A program made the position numbers and the translations under genes. 64,000 bases of DNA. Source: an uncultured Lachnospiraceae bacterium. Its GTDB lineage: Bacteria > Bacillota > Clostridia > Lachnospirales > Lachnospiraceae. Below the pieces are notes generated by a model. The model made no database searches, was not told where the DNA came from, and saw only the letters and a list, made by a program, of their open reading frames with translations. Position 1 is the stretch's first letter. Each line of letters opens with the position of its first letter. Shown one piece after another: positions 1 to 9,135 of the stretch. The stretch spans positions 115,353 to 179,352 of the forward strand of contig CANQVT010000001.1 of assembly GCA_947627365.1 (NCBI GenBank), in the 5' to 3' direction.

Positions 1-1373
1 GTCCCGCTATCCGCCAGCCGGTATGAGACAATCCCCGCTGCCAGCAAAATCCCGTAATACAGCGCAATCCGCCAGACAGCCGGACGCCCCGCGACCCACA
101 CGGACAGCGGCAGCCCTTCTTTGAGCCTGCAGAGCAGTTCAAACAGACCCAGAATGTAGTGCACGGGCGCCACGAGAAAAATACCCAGAGGCAGCGAGAA
201 CAACCCAACCATCCCGGCAAGCAGTCCGCAGACCATGAGCGCCGTCATCAGCGGGACGACCGCCAGATTGATCAGAATGCTCCACGGCACTGCCTGATAG
301 AAAAAATACAAGGTGACCGGTAGCGTCCCGAGCCAGATTGCCAGACCGGGGAGAAACACCCTGAGCAAATTCCGTACAAACCTCGGCGAATCCATCACTT
401 CGCGGAAACTCCTCTTCAGACAGGGAACCAGCAAGGCAATCGTCAGAACCGCCGCGAACGAGAGCAGAAACGACGATTGTGACAGATTTCGCGCGTCGGC
501 AAGAAGCAGAAGCATCGCCGCGGCCGCGGCAGCCGTAATCATGTCGTACTTCCTGCCCCAAAACTGCGCGCCCAGCCAGAACGCGAACATGATCAGCGCG
601 CGCACGGCAGAAACCCCGGCCCCCGACATCAACACATAAAATACGACGGCCGCGCCTGAGACCGCACAGCAGCCCCCAAACGGCGCACCCAGCTTCCGAA
701 GCAGACGGTACAGGCACATCCCTATCAGAGAGATGTGCAGTCCCGAGATCGCCAGGATATGCGCGATGCCGCCCTCCTGATAAAATTCCTTCCACTCCTG
801 TGTGAGCAGCTCCCGTTCTCCGAGGCAGATCGCCTCCATCGTATGAGCCTCCTGAGTTTCCAGGATCGCCTCGAAGGAGCTGCCGAGCCTGCGGCGCACG
901 ATGCAAAGCGCCCTTGCAAGACTCATCCGCCCCGGCCGCATTTCACTGATCACAGCATCGGAAATCATGCAGATGGAATCCTGCGCGAAATAGTACGCCT
1001 GCGCGTCGAACTGTCCGGGATTCGCGGCCGGTTCCCGGAAAACAGCCTTCCCCGAGGCCACGATCTCATCCCCCGGCAAAAGCTCCTTATATTCTGTTGT
1101 GATAGTCACATTCAAATCTGGAAGTAAAGATTGTTCCGAATTGTCTTTTTTCTGAATGGTAAGATGATCCACCGACAGGCGTACGCCTGAAGATACTGCA
1201 CTGCACTTTGCCACGATTCCCGCAAGAGTGATCCTTTCCCCGTCCTCTGCCTCTTTCTGAAGCAGCGCGGCGGCTTCCCGCGGCGGCCCGTCCCTGTCCG
1301 GATGGGCTGCCGCGCACCACATGGCCGAAAGCGCGGCGAGCGCTGCGCAAAACATTGCAAATGGTCTTTTCAA
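1..1373 (-). CDS. comEC: ComEC/Rec2-family DNA uptake channel protein (truncated by window edge; probable TTG start)
   Basis: Minus-strand reading (not in the ORF track because it is open at the edge) gives ...EFYQEGGIAHILAISGLHISLIGMCLYRLLRKLGAPFGG..., a hallmark ComEC motif; GGAG precedes a TTG start at 1373. Confidence 0.85.
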   Translation of the reverse strand, partial: MKRPFAMFCAALAALSAMWCAAAHPDRDGPPREAAALLQKEAEDGERITLAGIVAKCSAVSSGVRLSVDHLTIQKKDNSEQSLLPDLNVTITTEYKELLPGDEIVASGKAVFREPAANPGQFDAQAYYFAQDSICMISDAVISEMRPGRMSLARALCIVRRRLGSSFEAILETQEAHTMEAICLGERELLTQEWKEFYQEGGIAHILAISGLHISLIGMCLYRLLRKLGAPFGGCCAVSGAAVVFYVLMSGAGVSAVRALIMFAFWLGAQFWGRKYDMITAAAAAAMLLLLADARNLSQSSFLLSFAAVLTIALLVPCLKRSFREVMDSPRFVRNLLRVFLPGLAIWLGTLPVTLYFFYQAVPWSILINLAVVPLMTALMVCGLLAGMVGLFSLPLGIFLVAPVHYILGLFELLCRLKEGLPLSVWVAGRPAVWRIALYYGILLAAGIVSYRLADSG

Positions 1374-1440
1374 CTGTTCTCCTCTATTACCTGCGCGCGG
1401 CACGATACGGCTGTTTCCCGCAGCCGTCCGCTCCATCACG

Positions 1441-2415
1441 CTATCCCGCTGATTCCTCGGTCTGCATTTCCCTCGTCTCGATAAGGTCACGGTTCATCAC
1501 GAAAACTTGTCCGAGGTCTACATCCTCCCGGAACTTTCCGTCCTCGTTTCCCTCAATCTCAAAACGCACGCCCGTGATGTCGTCGCAGGTCGCGCAGATC
1601 GAATTGACGATCGCATACAGCGCGGTCTCGGGATCCGGCGTATTCTCCGCCGGCTGCTGCTGCGCCGCGGCGTTGAACGTGATCGTACAGATCCCGTTCT
1701 GGATGTAAAGGTTCTGAACCCGTACATCCCCGGCAAAAATCGGGTAAAGTCCCTCTTCCTCCGGTCCCTTGATCAGCTGTTCCACCACGACGCGCTCGAG
1801 AACCATGTTGCTGGAATAGTGAAGATTCCGCATCTCTTTCGCGAGCTTATCGTCCTCTCCCCCTGCGAAATAAAGCTCCAGCGTCGCATACTGGTAGGAA
1901 TTGATACCGCCTTCCTTTGTATCGATGAACGAATTCGCATCCATCGCCGGCACCGGCTCTCCCTCGAGATCCTTAAGCTGCTCCTTCTCGACCGTGATCA
2001 TCACCTTCGTCACACCTGGCACCTGAGAAAACGTCTTAACGACCGCCGCCCGCAGAAGCACCTCCTGTGTATTGCTCAAATCATAGTATTCCTTCGAAAA
2101 ATCAATGCGCAGCGCGTCGATGCCCCGCTCATATCCGTTGAAAGCGACATTCTCCGGGACTACGCTCTGATAACCGGCCGGAGGCGTGACAAGCTGCTCC
2201 CAAAGCTCATCCATCATCTCCTCGAAGGTCTGCGCGCCCGGAACATAACTTTGCTCCAAAAGCCTTGTCCCTGACGGGTTGATATAATAGACTGTATAAC
2301 TGTTTTCCTCTTTCTGCTTCCTGCCTCCACAGCCGGCAAGCAGGATAAGCGCCGCCAGCGCAAACAGGCAAAGCGTCTTTCTTCTGTTCACAAGCTTCCT
2401 CCTGTACGTCTCCAC
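1441..2415 (-). CDS. GerMN domain-containing lipoprotein
   Basis: Lipobox LILLAGCGG; two GerMN-like halves (YYINPSGTRLL..., LELYFAGGEDDKLAKEMRNLHYS...LIKGPEEEGLYP). Confidence 0.75.
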   Translation of the reverse strand: METYRRKLVNRRKTLCLFALAALILLAGCGGRKQKEENSYTVYYINPSGTRLLEQSYVPGAQTFEEMMDELWEQLVTPPAGYQSVVPENVAFNGYERGIDALRIDFSKEYYDLSNTQEVLLRAAVVKTFSQVPGVTKVMITVEKEQLKDLEGEPVPAMDANSFIDTKEGGINSYQYATLELYFAGGEDDKLAKEMRNLHYSSNMVLERVVVEQLIKGPEEEGLYPIFAGDVRVQNLYIQNGICTITFNAAAQQQPAENTPDPETALYAIVNSICATCDDITGVRFEIEGNEDGKFREDVDLGQVFVMNRDLIETREMQTEESAG

Positions 2416-2453
2416 ATAACCCGGCGCTCCGCCGGATGTTCCGCCTGCCGCGA

Positions 2454-3917
2454 TCAGGGCACATACTTCAGCGGGATGCGCACGGTGAATGTCGTGCCTT
2501 CCCCTTCCTCGCTGTAGACCTTGATCGCCCCGTGGTGCATCAGCACCGCGCTCCTCGTGATGGCAAGCCCGAGCCCCGTGCCGCCGATCTCGCGCGAGTG
2601 CGATTTGTCCACGCGGTAGAAACGCTCGAAGATATTCTCCTGATCCTCCTGCGGGATGCCGATGCCGGAATCCTCCACCTTCACATAGAAGTATTTACTG
2701 TCTACATTGAGCGATATGTGGACCCAGCCGTCTTCCTTGTTGTACTTGATCCCGTTCTCGATCAGATTCGAGAGCGCAAGGCTTAACTTCGTCTCATCCA
2801 CCTCAGCCATGACAGGCTTGTAGCTCTCCAGCACAAGGTCTATGCCTCTTGCCGCCGCAATCGGGCGGAGCCGCTTCAGAAGCGTATCAATCAGATGATT
2901 GATGTTTGCCTCCTGAATGTTGATGTCGGATGAACGCTTATCCATCTTGACCAGAGAGAGCAGATCCGAAATAATCTTGTTCTCACGGTCAATCTCCTCC
3001 GCGATATCTTTCATAAATTCCCTGTACAGCTCGTTCGGCACCGCGTCCTGCGCCAGCAGCGAATCCGCGAGCACCTTCATCGAGGTGATCGGCGTCTTCA
3101 GCTCGTGCGAGACATTCGAGACGAACTCCTGCCGGGAGTCCTCCTGCACCTTCAGACGGTGCAGCATCTGATTGTACGCCTCAGAGAGGAGCTTCGTCTC
3201 CGTATAGTCCGGTATGGAGATCTCCTGCTCCGAGACGTCGCCCTGCACGCCCTCCAGAGAGCGCGTAATCTTGCCGAAAGGCTTTGTCAGCACGCGCGCC
3301 ACATAATAAGCGGCGACAAAGATGAGAAGGGTGAGCACGATCTGCAGGATCAGAACCGTGTTGCCCAGGGCTTCCTTTCCGTCCTTGACATCCTGCGTCG
3401 TCACGCTGACGATCATGATCCCCTCGATCTGTCCGCTCCCCGGATTCTTCACCGGCAGCGTCAGCTCGAGAAATTCGTCGTCCGGATTGTAATTTGTGGA
3501 ATCCGTGCCCAGAAAACACTGCAGCACTTCCTCAGAAATGATAACCTTATCTTCGTCGATCTCATACGTATCCCGAACAATGCGGAAATTGCTGTTGACA
3601 ATGATCACGCGACCGTTGTAAATCGTCGCCAGCTGCGTGAGCTGCCGGTCCACCTGCTTGTTCTCCACATTCCGGATATAGCCGGAGCTGCCGACCTGAT
3701 CGACGATCTGCTGGCACTGATTCTGAATCAGCGTGCTTTTCTGCTGCGCCGACTGATCTTCATAATTGTCCAGGATCAGATTTTTCATCAGAAAGATCGG
3801 CACCAGCCCTACCAGGAGCACGATCACGAAAATGCGGGCCCGCAGGCTCTTGAGATATTTGAGTACGCTATCCTTAATGCTGGAAATAATAACCCACTCC
3901 CCACTTCGTATGTACAT
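2454..3917 (-). CDS. Membrane sensor histidine kinase (WalK/PhoR-like)
   Basis: SHELKTPITSM H-box, N-box (NLIENGIKYN), G1/G2 boxes (DSGIGIPQEDQENIFERFYRVDKSHSREIGGTGLGLAI); two TM segments and HAMP-like region; overlaps the upstream response regulator. Confidence 0.9.
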   Translation of the reverse strand: MYIRSGEWVIISSIKDSVLKYLKSLRARIFVIVLLVGLVPIFLMKNLILDNYEDQSAQQKSTLIQNQCQQIVDQVGSSGYIRNVENKQVDRQLTQLATIYNGRVIIVNSNFRIVRDTYEIDEDKVIISEEVLQCFLGTDSTNYNPDDEFLELTLPVKNPGSGQIEGIMIVSVTTQDVKDGKEALGNTVLILQIVLTLLIFVAAYYVARVLTKPFGKITRSLEGVQGDVSEQEISIPDYTETKLLSEAYNQMLHRLKVQEDSRQEFVSNVSHELKTPITSMKVLADSLLAQDAVPNELYREFMKDIAEEIDRENKIISDLLSLVKMDKRSSDINIQEANINHLIDTLLKRLRPIAAARGIDLVLESYKPVMAEVDETKLSLALSNLIENGIKYNKEDGWVHISLNVDSKYFYVKVEDSGIGIPQEDQENIFERFYRVDKSHSREIGGTGLGLAITRSAVLMHHGAIKVYSEEGEGTTFTVRIPLKYVP

Positions 3918-4563
3918 ACTTCGGCTCGCTCGGGTTCGCCTCGATCTTCTCGCGCAGTCTCCGAATATGTACGTCTACGGTCCTGACGTCGCCCGGATAC
4001 TCATAGCCCCACACGATGTTCAGCAGATTTTCCCTGCTGTATACCTTATTCGGATTGAATACAAGAAGCTCAAGCACGTCGAATTCCTTCGCCGTAAGAT
4101 TGACTTCCTTCCCCGCGATGCTGACTCTGCGGCCCTCGCAGTCGATCGTCAGATCCCCGACCTCGACAATCTTGCCCTTTGGCTCGGCCGCCGCCTTCTG
4201 AGACGTTCTTCGGATGATCGCCTTCAGGCGCGCCTTGACCTCCAGAATATTGAACGGCTTCGTAATGTAATCGTCCGCGCCATACTCCAGACCCAGGATC
4301 TTATCCATGTCCTCGCCCTTCGCGGTGAGCATGACGATCGGCACATCCGAAAACTCTCTGATCTGCTGGCAGACCTCCAGTCCGTCCAGCTTCGGGAGCA
4401 TCAGATCCAGAAGGATAATGTCGTACTCCTTCTCCTTCGCCATGCGCACGGCCTCCTCGCCGTCATACGCGCAGTCCACTTCCATATCGTCCTGCTCCAG
4501 ACTGAAGCGGATGCCCTTTACGATCAGTTTCTCGTCGTCTACTACCAATACTTTCTTAGCCAT
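3874..4563 (-). CDS. OmpR/PhoB-family response regulator (WalR-like)
   Basis: VLVVDDE, DIILLDLMLPKLDG, TAKGED, winged-helix C-terminus (DVHIRRLREKIE...VGYYF). Confidence 0.92.
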   Translation of the reverse strand: MAKKVLVVDDEKLIVKGIRFSLEQDDMEVDCAYDGEEAVRMAKEKEYDIILLDLMLPKLDGLEVCQQIREFSDVPIVMLTAKGEDMDKILGLEYGADDYITKPFNILEVKARLKAIIRRTSQKAAAEPKGKIVEVGDLTIDCEGRRVSIAGKEVNLTAKEFDVLELLVFNPNKVYSRENLLNIVWGYEYPGDVRTVDVHIRRLREKIEANPSEPKYVHTKWGVGYYFQH

Positions 4564-4693
4564 GCTCTCTCTCCTTTATATTGCGCTTGCTGCGGTTATA
4601 TTCGTCTTTCCCACTGCCTGGTGGGTGTCTGCGCCGCCGGATCTGTCCCCGGCGCTTCTGTGCCGCGGACACGATCTGTATATGTGAAATTTT

Positions 4694-5365
4694 TTATACC
4701 GTGATTAAATCTCTGATCTTCGAAAATACGGCGCTCTTGATCCCGGAGATATTCCGGATCTCCTCGATGGATCCAAACGATCCGTGCTCCTCGCGATACC
4801 GAATGATCGCATCCGCCTTCGCGTCCCCGATGCCCGGCAGCGTCTTCAGCTGCTCGCGGTCCGCCGTGTTCAGGTTCACTTTCTGTCCGGCTGAGCCTGA
4901 CTCGTCCGGCTGCCCGTCCGCACGCATGTTCTCTGCGAGCACGCGCGTCTCTTCCTGCGTATACACATAGAGACGTTCCCCGTCCTGCAGAAGCTCCGCC
5001 TGATTCAGCCATTCTCTGTCTGCGTTCTGCGCAAACCCTCCGGCCAGCTCCAGCGCTTCAAAAACACGCATCCCCTCATGCAGCGGATACACGCCGGACC
5101 GCGCCACCGCGCCGCAGACGTACACATACCCCTCGGATTCGTTCTCTGCCTTTGCCTCTTCCGCATCCGACTTTCCGGCGGATACGGCGCTGTCGTCAAT
5201 TCCTGACGTCTGTGCTTCCTCCGTCCGAATGTTTCGTGTCTCCTGCTCCCGCACTCCGGCCGTATAGACCTCTGCGCGCCCGGAGCAGCCGGACAAAGCG
5301 AAGCTCAGGACAAACAACAACACAAATAGCAGGGTGGCTTTCCATCCCTGAAACTGGTTTTTCAT
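4694..5365 (-). CDS. comEA: ComEA-family helix-hairpin-helix DNA-binding protein with lipoprotein signal
   Basis: SLBB-like domain (VYVCGAVARSGVYPLHEGMRVFEALELAGG) and HhH (KVNLNTADREQLKTLPGIGDAKADAIIRYREEHGSFGSIEEI); probable start MKNQF at 5365. Confidence 0.88.
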   Translation of the reverse strand: MKNQFQGWKATLLFVLLFVLSFALSGCSGRAEVYTAGVREQETRNIRTEEAQTSGIDDSAVSAGKSDAEEAKAENESEGYVYVCGAVARSGVYPLHEGMRVFEALELAGGFAQNADREWLNQAELLQDGERLYVYTQEETRVLAENMRADGQPDESGSAGQKVNLNTADREQLKTLPGIGDAKADAIIRYREEHGSFGSIEEIRNISGIKSAVFSKIRDLITV

Positions 5366-5486
5366 ATTTCCCAGCGGCAGCCGCCTCCGGTTTCCCTTAC
5401 ACAACTACATTTTAACCAAAAAGTAAAATTTTTGCAACATTTTTTTCAAAAGGAGCAGATAACTGCGGCCCGGCACACCCGGGCTT

Positions 5487-7625
5487 TCAGCTTTTTATCT
5501 GGCGCCCCGTGAACACCGCGACCGAGCGCGGGCGCAGCGTATAGCTTCCGTCGACGCGGATCTCGTCTTTTTCCGGATATACATACCGCCCCTGCCCATC
5601 ACCCCAGGTATCCACGCTGAGATACCAGTGCATCGCGCCGGACAGAGCCGGAAGCGTGATCGTCACATCCTCCCAGTATGTATTGATCGAAATATATACC
5701 AGATCGTCCGCCCCTCGCTCCGCGTCGTACCCGGCGAAGCTGATCGAGAAAGTGCGGGTATTCTCCGGCAGGTTTGTGTTCTCCGCCTGCACGTCATGCG
5801 CGTGAATCGGCTCCATGCCGCAGACCGCGTCCGGAAGCTTTTTGCGGATGATCACATGCCTGTGGCGATAGTCGATCATGAAGCGGAAAAAGTCAAACAG
5901 CTCGCGGTTCTTCTCCAGCAGCCGCCAGTCCAGCCACGACAGCTCGTTGTCCTGACAGTAGCAGTTGTTGTTGCCGTTCTGCGTGTTGCCGAACTCATCG
6001 CCCGCGAGAAACATCGGCGTCCCCCGGCTGCACAGCAGCACAGCGCAGGCGTTGCGGATCATCCGGCCACGCAGCTTCAGCACCTCCGGATCGTCGGTCT
6101 CGCCCTCCGCGCCGCAGTTCCAGCTGCGGTTGTTGTCCGAGCCGTCCGTGTTGCCCCAGCCGTTGGCCTCGTTGTGCTTGCCGTTGTAGGAATAGAGGTC
6201 GTAAAGCGTGAACCCGTCGTGACAGGTCAGGAAATTCACGCAGGAATTGTAGCCCGCGTACGTCGTATTATCGTCCGGCGTGTATCCGCCGTACATGTCC
6301 CCGGATCCGGCGATGCTCCAGGCCGCCGCCCAGGATTCCCAGTTGTCTCCCTTCAGAAAGCCGCGGATCACGTCGCGGTATCTTCCGTTCCACTCCGCCC
6401 AGCGGCGGCTCGCCGGAAAGCTGCCGACCTGGTACATGCCGCCCGCGTCCCAGGCCTCGGCGATCAGCTTGACGTTCGCGAGCACCGGGTCAAAGGTCAG
6501 CGTCTTCAGAAGAGGCGGATTGTCCATCGGCGACCCGTCCAGGTTGCGTCCGAGGATGCTCGCCAGATCGAAGCGAAAACCGTCCACACGGTAACTGACC
6601 GTCCAGTAACGCAGGCATTCAAGGATCATCTGCTGCACCGTCGGATGATTGCAGTTCAGCGTATTGCCGCAGCCGCTGAAATTGTAATAATTCCCGTCCG
6701 GCGTCAGCATGTAATAGATCTTGTTATCGAAGCCCTTGAAGCTGAACGACGGCCCGTGCTCGTTGCCCTCCGCTGTGTGGTTGAACACGACGTCCAGGAT
6801 CACCTCGATATCGTTGTGGTGAAGCTCGCGGATCAGCTCCTTGAGCTCCGTGCCTTCCTTGTTGTACTCTTCAGCCGCCGTGTAGCTCGTGTTCGGCGCG
6901 AAAAAGCCGACCGTATTGTAGCCCCAGTATTCCAGAAGCTTCTTTCCATCCACCTCACGGGCGTTCCTCGTCTCGTCAAACTCAAAGATCGGCATCAGCT
7001 CGACCGCGTTGATCCCAAGCTTCTTCAGATAGGGTATTTTTTCTCTCAGGCCGGCGAAGGTGCCTCTGTGCTTCACCCCGGACGACTCATGCATCGTGAA
7101 CCCGCGCACATGCAGCTCGTAGATGACAAGATCGCTCATCTCGCGCTTCGACTGCGGCATATCGCCCCAGTCAAACACATCCTTCACGACCCGCGCGTGG
7201 TAATTCTTCTCCTGCCGCTCTCCCCAGTGCCGCTGGCCGGTCACCGCCTTGGCGTACGGATCGAGCAGGACATTCTTTTTGTCGAAGCGCATCCCCTGCT
7301 CCGGCTTCCACGGCCCGTCGATCCGGTAGGCGTACTCAAAATCCTCGATGTTCAGCCCAAACACGATCATTGAGTAGACGTCGCCGACCCGGTAGGCCTC
7401 CGGGAACGGCAGCACGGCGTAGGGTTCATCCTCTCCTTTGTGATACAGCAAAAGCTCGCACGACGTCCCGTAATGCGTGTGCAGCGTAAAATTCACCCCG
7501 GCCGGCAGCGCCGTCGCGCCGTTCACGTCGAACATCCCCGGCCGCACCGGAAATCCGTTTATCTCCGCCATTGGCTGCACCGACGTCGGCAGATCGATCG
7601 TTGTTTTCTTTTTGTAAAATTTCAA
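5487..7625 (-). CDS. Glycogen debranching enzyme / isoamylase (GH13, GlgX-like)
   Basis: 712 aa; GH13 motifs DVVFNHT, GFRFDLAS, LIAEAWD, NFLTCHDGFTLYDL; N-terminal CBM48-like region. Confidence 0.9.
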   Translation of the reverse strand: MKFYKKKTTIDLPTSVQPMAEINGFPVRPGMFDVNGATALPAGVNFTLHTHYGTSCELLLYHKGEDEPYAVLPFPEAYRVGDVYSMIVFGLNIEDFEYAYRIDGPWKPEQGMRFDKKNVLLDPYAKAVTGQRHWGERQEKNYHARVVKDVFDWGDMPQSKREMSDLVIYELHVRGFTMHESSGVKHRGTFAGLREKIPYLKKLGINAVELMPIFEFDETRNAREVDGKKLLEYWGYNTVGFFAPNTSYTAAEEYNKEGTELKELIRELHHNDIEVILDVVFNHTAEGNEHGPSFSFKGFDNKIYYMLTPDGNYYNFSGCGNTLNCNHPTVQQMILECLRYWTVSYRVDGFRFDLASILGRNLDGSPMDNPPLLKTLTFDPVLANVKLIAEAWDAGGMYQVGSFPASRRWAEWNGRYRDVIRGFLKGDNWESWAAAWSIAGSGDMYGGYTPDDNTTYAGYNSCVNFLTCHDGFTLYDLYSYNGKHNEANGWGNTDGSDNNRSWNCGAEGETDDPEVLKLRGRMIRNACAVLLCSRGTPMFLAGDEFGNTQNGNNNCYCQDNELSWLDWRLLEKNRELFDFFRFMIDYRHRHVIIRKKLPDAVCGMEPIHAHDVQAENTNLPENTRTFSISFAGYDAERGADDLVYISINTYWEDVTITLPALSGAMHWYLSVDTWGDGQGRYVYPEKDEIRVDGSYTLRPRSVAVFTGRQIKS

Positions 7626-7637
7626 AAAAATTCCTCC

Positions 7638-8072
7638 CTACTGTTCCCATTTAAAGATGACGATCCCGGCGATCGCTATCAGCATCCCGATCACCTTGCG
7701 CCACTCAAACGGCTGCTTCTCGACCTGAAAGATCCCGAACAGCTCGATCAGATACGCGACGATCAGCTGAGAGATCACGATCAGCATCGCCGCCCGCGCC
7801 GGCCCTAAGGAGCCCATCGCCTTCACGACCGTAACCGTGATGAACGCGCCGATCACGCCGGAGAAGAGCATATACTTGTGCTCCACCTGAGCGAGCGACG
7901 TCAGGTTTGTCCGATCAGAGATCAGCCACGCCGCCAGACAGACCAGAAGCGCGGTAAACTGCACAAAAGCAGACGATACCCAGAGGCTCGTCTGCTTCGT
8001 CACTTCTGTGTTGAACACGCCCTGCACGCTCATCAGCGCGCCGGACAAAAGCGCGATCAGAATTCCCCACAT
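7638..8072 (-). CDS. DMT-family (YdcZ/DUF606-like) transporter
   Basis: 144 aa, four predicted hydrophobic segments, GALMSVQGVFNTEV... motif. Confidence 0.7.
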   Translation of the reverse strand: MWGILIALLSGALMSVQGVFNTEVTKQTSLWVSSAFVQFTALLVCLAAWLISDRTNLTSLAQVEHKYMLFSGVIGAFITVTVVKAMGSLGPARAAMLIVISQLIVAYLIELFGIFQVEKQPFEWRKVIGMLIAIAGIVIFKWEQ

Positions 8073-8194
8073 ATCGATTCTCCTTTACTTTCTCCATACT
8101 GCGATTACAGGAAGAGTATATGTGGTTTTTCTTTTTTTATTCTTACAGCCTTGCCGCCTCTGTTCTGCTTCTGTCCACACCGGCTTTGCCGCCG

Positions 8195-9103
8195 TCATTC
8201 TGCCTCTGTCTGTGCCAGCTCCGCCGCCGTTATCCCGGCTTCCGTCTCCGACTCCGACTCCGCTTCCGGCCATACCTCAAACTCCGGCTCCGGCAGGGTC
8301 TCCGGCTTCTCCATCACAGGCAGCGTACCCGGATCCGGCTGTTCGACAAGCACGGCCTGCACGAGAAAACGATGCTCCGGATCATTCTGATAGCAGGTAG
8401 ACAGCGTCAAAATATGGCTGTCCGACGTCACCTTATCAAAGAGCCTGCGGTCGAAGGTCCGCACGTCCGCGCAGCGCTCCTCCACCTTGTCGAGGTACTC
8501 CTGCCGGTCCTTGCGGGAGCGCGTGTTCACGCCGCCGAGCTGGTGCATATTGTCCGACACATAAGCGGCGAAAATCCAATATTCGAGCGTGCGGTCCGGC
8601 AGATAAATATAGATTACATTGTGATCCCACAATGTCCCGAGATCCGCGAGCTCCGACAGCCAGCCGAACATCGTGTCGTCCTTCATATTGTGCCCGTAAA
8701 TGATCGTATTAAAATCCGAAAAATCCTTCTCGTTGTATCTCTGCGTATAAATCGAACCGTAGATATCTTCGTTTCCTTCGATGTCATGCGTCAGGTAGAA
8801 ATCCTCTTCGCCCACGCTCTGAAGCACCGGATAATTGATCACCGTTCCCGGTATCCGGATCCACGCATAAATATCCGAATTCAATTCCCACAGTCCCTCA
8901 AAGTCGATCGGGGATTCCGTCTCAGTCTCCGTCTCGGATTCTGTTTCCGTTTCGAATTCTGTTTCTGTCCCGGCTTCTGTCTGCGCCGCGGCCTCTGCTC
9001 CGTTTCCTGATGGTTCTTCGCCGGCCTGCGCCGCGACCCCTGCCAGACAGCCGAACGCGAGCAGAGCACAGAGCACCCTTCGCATCTTTTTCTTCTTAAT
9101 CAT
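8195..9103 (-). CDS. Class B sortase with Glu/Thr-rich N- and C-terminal extensions
   Basis: YPVLQ..., FNTIIYGHNMKD (catalytic His), ILTLSTCYQ (catalytic Cys), RFLVQAVL (Arg). Confidence 0.88.
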   Translation of the reverse strand: MIKKKKMRRVLCALLAFGCLAGVAAQAGEEPSGNGAEAAAQTEAGTETEFETETESETETETESPIDFEGLWELNSDIYAWIRIPGTVINYPVLQSVGEEDFYLTHDIEGNEDIYGSIYTQRYNEKDFSDFNTIIYGHNMKDDTMFGWLSELADLGTLWDHNVIYIYLPDRTLEYWIFAAYVSDNMHQLGGVNTRSRKDRQEYLDKVEERCADVRTFDRRLFDKVTSDSHILTLSTCYQNDPEHRFLVQAVLVEQPDPGTLPVMEKPETLPEPEFEVWPEAESESETEAGITAAELAQTEAE

Positions 9104-9135
9104 TTATTCCCCCACCACAAAGTGTTCTCTTCACG

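Noticed and set aside
139-906. 255-aa ORF listed for the left edge
   Set aside because: Wrong frame; the true minus-strand frame through this region is ComEC, open at the window edge.
5628-7373. 581-aa plus-strand ORF opposite the debranching enzyme
   Set aside because: Antisense shadow of a strongly coding GH13 gene; composition is Arg/Val/His-rich with no recognisable motif.
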